Assembly: GCA_037383845.1 (NCBI GenBank)
Contig: JARRON010000054.1
Location: 1 to 11,727, forward strand
DNA length: 11,727 bases
Origin: JARRON01 sp037383845
GTDB lineage: Bacteria; Pseudomonadota; Gammaproteobacteria; Steroidobacterales; XN24
Reading direction: 5' to 3'
The position numbers and the translations under genes were made by a program. Shown one piece after another: positions 6,105-11,727 of this stretch; the first letter of the stretch is position 1, and every line of letters starts with the position of its first letter. The notes under the pieces are model-generated. The model was not told where the DNA came from, did no database searches, and saw only the letters and a program-made list of their open reading frames with translations.

Positions 6105-8036
6105 TCAATCCTCCATAACAGACCGGCCGCGCTTCGCGACCTCCCGGGCAAGGAATTCAGCGACTTCCGCTGCGGGCATCGTGCCCAGGTCCTCACCGCT
6201 TCGCGAACGCACGGCCAGTGTTCTAGCCTCCTTCTCCCGGTCGCCTGCGACCAGCAAGAAGGGCACCTTTTGCAAAGTGTGCTCACGGATTTTAAAGCCG
6301 ATCTTCTCGTTTCTCAAGTCCGCATCGACACGAAATCCCTGTTTGCTTAGGGACTTGGCGACCTCGTCGGCGTAGCCCGCCTGGCGGTCTGTAATGTTCA
6401 TCACCACCGCCTGGACCGGCGCCAGCCAGGCGGGAAACCGGCCCTCGAAATGCTCGATCAGCACGCCGAAAAACCGCTCCAGGGAACCCAGCAGGGCCCG
6501 GTGGATCATGATGGGCCGGTGACGCTCCCCGTCTTCGGCCACGTACTCCATGTCGAAGCGCTCGGGCAGGTTGAAATCCAGCTGGATGGTGGAGCACTGC
6601 CACTTCCGGCCGATGGCGTCCTCGATCTTCAGGTCGATCTTCGGCCCGTAAAAGGCGCCGCCGCCCTCGTCCAGGATGTATTCGAGCCCCTTTCGCTCCA
6701 GGGCACCCCGCAGCCCCGCGGTGGCCTTGTTCCAGATGGCCTCGGATCCCACGGCCTTTTCCGGCCGGGTGGAGAGGTTCACCTCGTACTGGGTGAAGCC
6801 GAAATCCGCCAGCATGGACAAGGTCAGGTCCAGGACCGCCAGGACCTCGTCCTCGATCTGCTCTTCGCGGCAGAACACGTGGGCATCATCCTGGGTGAAC
6901 CCGCGCACCCGCATCAGGCCGTGAAGGGCGCCGGACATCTCGTGCCGGTAGACCGTGCCCAGTTCCGCCCAGCGCATGGGCAGCTCCCGGTAAGAGCGCA
7001 GCTGGTCCTTGTAGACGAGCACGTGGAAGGGACAGTTCATGGGCTTGAGCTGGTACTCCTGCCCCTCCTCCTCCATGGGCGCGTACATGGACTCCCGATA
7101 GAAATCCGTGTGGCCCGACGTGTTCCAGAGCTCCTCGAGGGCGATGTGCGGCGTATAGAGAAGCTCGTAGCCGGCGTCCACATGACGCTGGCGCCAGTAG
7201 TCCTCCATCACCCGCCGGACGCGCGCACCCTTCGGATGCCAGAACACCAGCCCGCCGCCGGCGTCTTCCTGGATGCTGAACAGGTCCAGGTCCCGGCCGA
7301 TGCGGCGGTGGTCACGCTTCTCCGCCTCCTCCAGGCGCCTGAGGTAGGCCTTCAGGGCCTTCTTGTCGGGCCAGGCCGTCCCGTAGATGCGCTGCAGCTG
7401 CTCGTTCTTCGCATCCCCGCGCCAGTAGGCGCCGGCGACCTTGGTGAGCTTGAAGGCCTTCAGGTGGCCCGTGCTGGGCACGTGGGGTCCGCGACAGAGG
7501 TCTTTCCAGTCTCCCTGCCCGTAGAGGCTGATGTCCTCGTTGGCCGGGATGTCCTCGATGATCCTCGCCTTGTATTCCTCGCCGATGCCACGGAAATAGT
7601 CTGCGGCGTCGTCGCGCTCCATGACCTCGCGGTGAACCGGCTGGTCAGCCTGGGCCAGCTCGGCCATCCGCTTCTCGATGGCTTCCAGGTCCTCGGGCGT
7701 AAACCCCCGGGGATAGGCGAAGTCGTAGTAGAAGCCGTCCTCGATAACGGGGCCGATGGTCACCTGGGCTTCGGGGTGGAGCTGTTTGACTGCCTGGGCC
7801 AGCAGGTGGGCGGTGGAGTGGCGGACGATCTCCAGGCCTTCAGGATCCCGGGGGGTGACGATCTCCACCCGGGCGTCGTTGGCCACGCGGTGGGACGTGT
7901 CCACCAGGCGCCCGTCCACGCGCCCGGCCACCGCGGCCTTCGCGAGGCCGGGTCCGATATCTGCGGCGACCTGCGCCACCGTCACGGGCGCGTCGTATCG
8001 TCGCTGACTTCCGTCAGGGAGCGTGATGACCGGCAT
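6105..8036 (-). CDS. thrS: Threonyl-tRNA synthetase
   Basis: A 643-residue ThrRS, the usual length. The order is: TGS domain (1-61, MPVITLPDGSQRRYD); an editing/SAD domain with H73 and H77 (HSTAHLLAQA) and C181/H185 (DLCRGPHV) for hydrolysing Ser-tRNA-Thr; the class II core with motif 1 region, PMNCPFH, motif 2 (VYRHEMSGALHGLMRVRGFT) and motif 3 (IHRALLGSLERFFGVLIE); and a C-terminal anticodon-binding domain (about 535-643). The catalytic zinc ligands are present as C335, H386 and H512. The ATG at 8036 gives the normal N-terminus but has no Shine-Dalgarno sequence: ACGATACTCC precedes it. Its leader can fold into hairpins. tRNA-Val lies 82 bases upstream with no terminator between. Confidence 0.98.
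   Translation of the reverse strand: MPVITLPDGSQRRYDAPVTVAQVAADIGPGLAKAAVAGRVDGRLVDTSHRVANDARVEIVTPRDPEGLEIVRHSTAHLLAQAVKQLHPEAQVTIGPVIEDGFYYDFAYPRGFTPEDLEAIEKRMAELAQADQPVHREVMERDDAADYFRGIGEEYKARIIEDIPANEDISLYGQGDWKDLCRGPHVPSTGHLKAFKLTKVAGAYWRGDAKNEQLQRIYGTAWPDKKALKAYLRRLEEAEKRDHRRIGRDLDLFSIQEDAGGGLVFWHPKGARVRRVMEDYWRQRHVDAGYELLYTPHIALEELWNTSGHTDFYRESMYAPMEEEGQEYQLKPMNCPFHVLVYKDQLRSYRELPMRWAELGTVYRHEMSGALHGLMRVRGFTQDDAHVFCREEQIEDEVLAVLDLTLSMLADFGFTQYEVNLSTRPEKAVGSEAIWNKATAGLRGALERKGLEYILDEGGGAFYGPKIDLKIEDAIGRKWQCSTIQLDFNLPERFDMEYVAEDGERHRPIMIHRALLGSLERFFGVLIEHFEGRFPAWLAPVQAVVMNITDRQAGYADEVAKSLSKQGFRVDADLRNEKIGFKIREHTLQKVPFLLVAGDREKEARTLAVRSRSGEDLGTMPAAEVAEFLAREVAKRGRSVMED
6110..6114 (-). promoter_or_regulatory. 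Ribosome binding site for the AUC start of infC
   Basis: GGAGG on the minus strand, eight bases before ATC at 6101. It lies in the last codons of thrS (ATG GAG GAT TGA). No comparable site precedes the later ATG at 6050, which supports the longer protein. Confidence 0.75.
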
Positions 8037-8058
8037 GGAGTATCGTGTCAGATAATGA

Positions 8059-8108
8059 CGCCACGCCCGGCCTGGCCATGGGTCGTGGCCCGGATCCGGG
8101 ACGTGGCG
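8059..8108 (-). promoter_or_regulatory. Structured thrS leader with alternative hairpins
   Basis: On the minus strand CGCCACG (8108-8102) can pair with CGTGGCG (8065-8059), seven pairs. Inside it CCCG-GATC-CGGG forms a small hairpin. A second GCCACG copy (8089-8084) can pair with the same CGTGGC, so two folds exclude each other. There is no U-run, so it is not a terminator. E. coli thrS is repressed by ThrRS binding a tRNA-like leader; a similar role here is inference. Confidence 0.4.
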
Positions 8109-8118
8109 CTCTGGGGTC

Positions 8119-8193
8119 TGGTAGGCGCGGGCGGGTTTGAACCGCCGACCCCTACGATGTCAACGTAGTGCTCTACCACTGAGCTACGCGCCT
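8119..8193 (-). tRNA. tRNA-Val (anticodon GAC)
   Basis: The minus strand gives a complete 75-nt cloverleaf. The acceptor pairs AGGCGCG with CGCGCCT, then discriminator A and encoded CCA. The D arm is GCTC-AGTGGTA-GAGC. The anticodon stem CTACG/CGTAG encloses loop TTGACAT, anticodon GAC, reading GUC and GUU. The T arm is GGCGG-TTCAAAC-CCGCC. The first pair is A-U and not the more common G-C. It lies between uvrB and thrS with a promoter 15 bases upstream of its 5' end and no terminator after it, so it may be cotranscribed with thrS. Confidence 0.97.
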
Positions 8194-8208
8194 GCTGCAA
8201 GGCGCAAA

Positions 8209-8237
8209 AGTCTACCGGCGCACACCGGGGCGGGCAA
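8209..8237 (-). promoter_or_regulatory. Sigma-70-like promoter for tRNA-Val and probably the thrS operon
   Basis: On the minus strand TTGCCC (8237-8232) and TAGACT (8214-8209) are separated by exactly 17 bases, a good match to the sigma-70 consensus. Initiation would fall about ten bases before the tRNA 5' end. No other promoter of this quality was seen between uvrB and thrS, so it may drive the thrS-infC-rpmI-rplT group as well. Confidence 0.6.
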
Positions 8238-8283
8238 GCCCGGCGGCCACTCGGACGAGGCGGTCGCGGAGTTCAGGGTCCGG

Positions 8284-10326
8284 TCAGCCGGCCAGCTCCG
8301 AGGGCAGCCCCAGCCCGTCCCGGCGGAGCTGATCGATCTCGTCCCGAAGCCTGGCGGCATCCTCGAATTCCAGGTCCCGGGCATGCCGGTACATCTCGGC
8401 CTCCAGCTTGCCGATGCGCTTCATGATCTCCTCCGGCGTCAGACTCTCTGCCACCAGCCTGGGGCCGGCCTGCGCGCCGCCCTTTCCGCGTCCCGCCCGC
8501 CCCCGGCCTCCCTTCTGGCCCTCCGGTCTTGCGCCTTCCATGATGTCCGCGATGCGCTTGACGATGGTCTGGGGCGTAATCCCGTGGGCCTTGTTGAAGG
8601 CCAGCTGCTTGGCCCGGCGGCGGTTGGTCTCGTCGATGGCGGTCTTCATGGACCGGGTGATGGTGTCGGCGTAGAGGATCGCCTTGCCGTTCACGTTCCG
8701 CGCCGCCCGGCCGATGGTCTGGATCAGCGAGCCGCCGGAGCGAAGGAAGCCCTCCTTGTCCGCGTCGAGGATGGCCACCAGGGAAACCTCGGGCATGTCC
8801 AGGCCTTCCCGCAGCAGGTTAATCCCCACCAGCACGTCGAACTCACCCAGCCGCAGGTCCCGGAGGATCTCGGTGCGCTCGACGGTGTCGATATCGGAAT
8901 GCAGGTACCTGACCCGGACCCCGTGCTCGTGCAGGTAGTCGGTGAGATCCTCGGCCATCCGCTTGGTCAGGGTCGTGATCAGCACCCGCTCGCTGTGTTC
9001 CACGCGCCTCCGGATCTCCGACAGCACGTCGTCCACCTGGGCACGCACGGGCCGGACCTCCACCTCCGGATCCACCAGGCCCGTGGGCCGCACCACCTGC
9101 TCGACCACCTGGCCGGAGCGTTCCAGCTCGTATTCCCGGGGCGTCGCGGACACGTAAACGGCCTGGGGCGCCAGCGCCTCGTACTCGTCGAAACGCAGCG
9201 GCCGGTTATCCAGGGCCGACGGCAATCGGAAGCCGTACTCCACGAGGGTCTCCTTGCGCGCCCGGTCCCCGCGGTACATGCCCCCGAGCTGGGGGATGGT
9301 GACGTGGGACTCGTCTACCACCAGCAGGGAGTCCCTGGGCAGGTAATCGAACAGGCACGGAGGGGGCTCTCCGGGCGCCCGCCCGGACAGGTATCGGGAG
9401 TAGTTCTCGATGCCCTGGCAAAAGCCCAGCTCCTGGATCATCTCCAGGTCGAAAAGCGTGCGCTGTTCCAGCCTCTGGGCCTCCAGCAGCTTGCCGCCCG
9501 AGCGAAATTCCTCGAGCCGCTGGCGCAGCTCGTTCTTGATTTCGTCGAGCGCAGACAGAAGCCGCTCACGGGGAGTGACGTAATGGGTCTTCGGGAAGAT
9601 GGTGGCCCGGGGAACCCGGCGCAGCACCTCTCCGGTCAGGGGATCGAACCAGGCCAGGTTGTCCACCTCGTCGTCGAAGAGCTCGATCCGCAGGGCGTCC
9701 CGCTCCGATTCCGCCGGGAAGACGTCGATGACCTCGCCGCGGACGCGGTAGGTGCCCTGGCGCAGGTCCATCTCGTTGCGGGTGTACTGCATGTCCGCGA
9801 GCCGGCGCAGGATCGTCCGCTGCCCGATGCGGTCACCCCTGTCCAGGTGGAGCACCATGGACAGGTAGGCCTGGGGGTCGCCCAGGCCATAGATAGCCGA
9901 GACGGTGGCCACGATGATGGTGTCCCGGCGCTCGAGGAGCGCCTTGGTGGCCGACAGCCGCATCTGCTCGATGTGGTCGTTGATCGAGGAGTCCTTCTCG
10001 ATGTAGGTGTCCGTCGAGGGAACGTACGCCTCCGGCTGGTAGTAGTCGTAGTAGCTGACGAAGTACTCGACGGCGCTGTCCGGGAAGAACTCCCGGAACT
10101 CGCCGTAGAGCTGGGCAGCCAGGGTCTTGTTGTGGGCAAGGACCAGGGTCGGCCGCTGAACCGCCTGGATGACGTTGGCGATGGTGTAGGTCTTGCCCGA
10201 GCCGGTGACGCCCAGCAGGGTCTGGCCGGCCAGGCCCGACTCCAGTCCCTCGGTCAGGCGTCGGATGGCCTCCGGCTGGTCACCGGCGGGCTGGTATTCG
10301 GAAACGAGTTTGAACGTGTCGGTCAT
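8284..10326 (-). CDS. uvrB: Excinuclease ABC subunit B
   Basis: A 680-residue UvrB, the DNA-loading helicase-like subunit of nucleotide excision repair. It receives damage sites from UvrA, probes the strand with its beta-hairpin and recruits UvrC. Visible: Walker A GVTGSGKT (39-46, K45); the tyrosine-rich beta-hairpin around 92-108 (SYYDYYQPEAYVP); motif II VVDESH (D338, E339); TTLTKRMAEDLTDYL; HSDIDTVER; GINLLREGLDMPE; and motif VI QTIGRAARN (536-544). A basic Gly/Arg-rich linker (about 598-622) leads to the C-terminal UVR domain (about 635-672), which contacts UvrC. The start MTDTFKLVSEYQPAGDQPEA fits the family; the GTG 45 bases upstream is rejected. No LexA-type CTGT-N8-ACAG box is visible upstream. 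The gene diverges from the aminotransferase. Confidence 0.98.
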   Translation of the reverse strand: MTDTFKLVSEYQPAGDQPEAIRRLTEGLESGLAGQTLLGVTGSGKTYTIANVIQAVQRPTLVLAHNKTLAAQLYGEFREFFPDSAVEYFVSYYDYYQPEAYVPSTDTYIEKDSSINDHIEQMRLSATKALLERRDTIIVATVSAIYGLGDPQAYLSMVLHLDRGDRIGQRTILRRLADMQYTRNEMDLRQGTYRVRGEVIDVFPAESERDALRIELFDDEVDNLAWFDPLTGEVLRRVPRATIFPKTHYVTPRERLLSALDEIKNELRQRLEEFRSGGKLLEAQRLEQRTLFDLEMIQELGFCQGIENYSRYLSGRAPGEPPPCLFDYLPRDSLLVVDESHVTIPQLGGMYRGDRARKETLVEYGFRLPSALDNRPLRFDEYEALAPQAVYVSATPREYELERSGQVVEQVVRPTGLVDPEVEVRPVRAQVDDVLSEIRRRVEHSERVLITTLTKRMAEDLTDYLHEHGVRVRYLHSDIDTVERTEILRDLRLGEFDVLVGINLLREGLDMPEVSLVAILDADKEGFLRSGGSLIQTIGRAARNVNGKAILYADTITRSMKTAIDETNRRRAKQLAFNKAHGITPQTIVKRIADIMEGARPEGQKGGRGRAGRGKGGAQAGPRLVAESLTPEEIMKRIGKLEAEMYRHARDLEFEDAARLRDEIDQLRRDGLGLPSELAG

Positions 10327-10432
10327 CTGATCCGTGGCCGCGCCCTGGCGGACTTTCTGGGCGCCCGGCACGGCAGGCGCGTTTCGGTCGTCCCTGACTG
10401 GACGCTAGGGAGCTTTGACTTCAACATGAGCC

Positions 10433-10455
10433 GGACGGTCCGCCGTGGGCCGTCC
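10433..10455. repeat. Inverted repeat in the uvrB-aminotransferase intergenic region
   Basis: GGACGG and CCGTCC lie 11 bases apart, and GGACGGTCC within it is itself a palindrome around one base. It sits 30 bases before the aminotransferase start and over the likely 5' untranslated region of uvrB. It could be an operator or a leader hairpin, or chance in GC-rich DNA. Confidence 0.3.
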
Positions 10456-10462
10456 ACGAGCC

Positions 10463-10471
10463 ATTATGCCA
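10463..10471 (-). promoter_or_regulatory. Possible extended -10 element for uvrB
   Basis: On the minus strand TGG-CATAAT: a TGn extension followed by a good -10 hexamer. No clear -35 lies 16-18 bases upstream. It would give a leader of about 130 bases to uvrB. This is the best candidate in the 158-base gap, but weak. Confidence 0.3.
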
Positions 10472-10484
10472 TCGGGGGAGTCCA

Positions 10485-11672
10485 GTGGATTTTCGACTTT
10501 CCGAGCGGGTCGCCCGCGTCAAGCCATCTCCTACCCTCGCAGTCACCGCCAGGGCCGCCGAGCTGAAGCGGGCTGGACGGGACGTCATCGGCCTCGGCGC
10601 GGGCGAACCCGATTTCGATACGCCCGAGCACATCAAGCAGGCAGCCGTGGAGGCCATTCACGCCGGGCGCACCAAGTACACGTCGGTGGACGGCATTGTC
10701 GAACTTAGATCGGCCATCTGCGATAAGTTCCGCCGGGACAACGGAATCGAGTACAGCCCGGACCAGATCCTGGTCTCCAGCGGCGCCAAACAGAGCATCT
10801 ACAACGCGGCCGCGGCCCTGCTGGGGCCTGGTGACGAGGTGATCATTCCCGCGCCCTACTGGGTCTCCTATCCCGATATCGCCCTGCTCGTGGACGCCAC
10901 CCCGGTGATCGTGTCCGCGGGACCGGACCAGCGCTTCATGTTCAGCCCGGAGCAGCTCGAGGCCGCCATTACGCCCCGCAGCCGCCTGCTGATCCTGAAC
11001 AGCCCCAGTAACCCCACCGGTATGGCCTACGGGGAAGCCCAGCTGGAGGCCATCGCTGACGTGCTGCGCCGGCATCCCCAGGTCCTGGTGGCCACCGACG
11101 ACATGTACGAGCACATCTTCTGGGGCGAGGAGCGCTTCCATAGCCTGCTCACCGTGGCGCCTGATTTGTTTGACCGCACGGTCACCATCAACGGCGTCTC
11201 GAAGGCCTATGCCATGACCGGCTGGCGGATCGGGTACGCCGGCGGGCCGAAGAAGCTCATCGCAGCCATGAAGAAAATCCAGGGCCAGAGCACGAGCAAC
11301 GCCTGCTCCATCTCCCAGTACGCTGCCCTCGAAGCTCTGAACGGGGACCAGTCCTGCGTGGCGGAGATGACCCGGGCCTTCAGGGAGCGGCACGACTGGC
11401 TGGTGCCGGCCCTGAACGACCTGCCCGGGGTCAGCTGTCTGCCGGCAGACGGGGCCTTCTACGCGTTCCCGGACGTCAGCCAGGCCATCCGCAGGCTGGA
11501 GCACGTCGACGACGATACCGCCTTCGCCGAGTTCCTCCTGGAAAAAGCCGGGGTGGCCGTGGTGCCGGGAACGGCGTTCGGGGCCCCTGGGCACGTAAGG
11601 CTTTCGTTCGCCTGCGGCCTGGATACGCTGAAGGAGGCCGTGGGCCGCATGGCGAAGGCCCTGGAGACTTAG
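10485..11672 (+). CDS. Class I PLP-dependent aminotransferase, aspartate type
   Basis: A 395-residue fold-type I aminotransferase of the aspartate aminotransferase Ib subgroup. It probably moves the amino group between aspartate (or another amino acid) and 2-oxoglutarate; some relatives also act on prephenate, so the exact substrate is not settled. Key sites: GLGAGEPDFDTP (37-47), KYTSVDGIVELR, GAKQSIYNAA (100-109), PAPYWVSYP, NSPSNPTG with N176, D205 and Y208 in ATDDMYEH, the PLP lysine K240 in NGVSKAYAMTGWRIGYA, and R372 in HVRLSFAC for the substrate carboxylate. The start is GTG at 10485, with GGGGGAG four bases upstream, giving MDFRLSERV. It diverges from uvrB, an arrangement also known in pseudomonads. 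Confidence 0.95.
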   Translation: MDFRLSERVARVKPSPTLAVTARAAELKRAGRDVIGLGAGEPDFDTPEHIKQAAVEAIHAGRTKYTSVDGIVELRSAICDKFRRDNGIEYSPDQILVSSGAKQSIYNAAAALLGPGDEVIIPAPYWVSYPDIALLVDATPVIVSAGPDQRFMFSPEQLEAAITPRSRLLILNSPSNPTGMAYGEAQLEAIADVLRRHPQVLVATDDMYEHIFWGEERFHSLLTVAPDLFDRTVTINGVSKAYAMTGWRIGYAGGPKKLIAAMKKIQGQSTSNACSISQYAALEALNGDQSCVAEMTRAFRERHDWLVPALNDLPGVSCLPADGAFYAFPDVSQAIRRLEHVDDDTAFAEFLLEKAGVAVVPGTAFGAPGHVRLSFACGLDTLKEAVGRMAKALET

Positions 11673-11684
11673 GCCGCGCCGTTC

Positions 11685-11714
11685 TTGACTTGCCGGGTTG
11701 CGTTGCCGGACAAT
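11685..11714 (+). promoter_or_regulatory. Sigma-70-like promoter pointing out of the window
   Basis: TTGACT (11685-11690) and GACAAT (11709-11714) are 18 bases apart, 12 bases after the aminotransferase stop. The -35 matches five of six consensus bases and the -10 four of six. Initiation would be near 11721, so the gene it serves is outside the window. A strong -35 promoter between genes often precedes a stable RNA gene; that part is inference. Confidence 0.5.
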
Positions 11715-11727
11715 TTCGCATCTTCGC

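Noticed and set aside
8014..8079. 21-residue upstream open frame overlapping the thrS start (ATG at 8079)
   Set aside because: No ribosome binding site, only one Thr codon, and no terminator follows, so it does not look like an attenuation leader peptide.
8153..8165. TTGACA in the tRNA-Val anticodon region as a -35 element for thrS
   Set aside because: It is the conserved anticodon loop and has no -10 hexamer at 16-18 bases downstream.
6450..8168. 572-codon open frame antisense to thrS
   Set aside because: Shadow of thrS extending into tRNA-Val; no recognisable protein features.
8137..10566. 809-codon open frame antisense to uvrB
   Set aside because: It runs through tRNA-Val, the whole of uvrB and the aminotransferase start, has no recognisable domain, and reflects the scarcity of stop codons opposite GC-rich genes.

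Overview
This is an ordinary, well-conserved housekeeping block from a high-GC gammaproteobacterium. The gene order tRNA-Val, thrS, infC, rpmI, rplT, pheS, pheT, ihfA, merR-like, tRNA-Pro, together with uvrB divergent from a class I aspartate-type aminotransferase, is the arrangement seen in pseudomonads and purple-sulfur-type gammaproteobacteria. The protein sequences fit an Ectothiorhodospira/Thioalkalivibrio-like lineage, but that placement is an impression from the sequences, not a search result.

Layout: Bases 1-219 carry the last 72 codons of a plus-strand gene, probably the C-terminus of a TPR-type protein. Bases 220-600 hold no gene I can support. A strong hairpin terminator (601-626) then faces the minus-strand block. 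Reading in the direction of transcription (right to left), that block starts at a promoter near 8237-8209 and runs tRNA-Val(GAC), thrS, infC, rpmI, rplT, pheS, pheT, ihfA, a small MerR-family regulator, and tRNA-Pro(GGG), which also has a promoter of its own. Gaps are mostly 3-90 bp; pheS/pheT overlap by 4 bases and ihfA/merR by 20. To the right of tRNA-Val lies uvrB (minus). A 158-bp intergenic region separates it from a plus-strand PLP aminotransferase, and after that gene a promoter-like sequence points out of the window.

How the genes work together: the minus-strand cluster supplies translation (two aminoacyl-tRNA synthetases, initiation factor IF3, ribosomal proteins L35 and L20, two tRNAs) plus the nucleoid protein IHF-alpha and a small uncharacterised MerR regulator. 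UvrB is the central DNA-damage recognition helicase of nucleotide excision repair. The aminotransferase belongs to amino-acid metabolism.

The parts worth a second look are regulatory. infC appears to start with AUC. A 13-bp terminator-like hairpin lies between rplT and pheS with no phenylalanine leader peptide. A long hairpin fills the start of the infC-rpmI gap, where L20 control is expected. The thrS leader is structured and lacks a Shine-Dalgarno sequence. I found no mobile element, CRISPR array or novel multi-gene system here.
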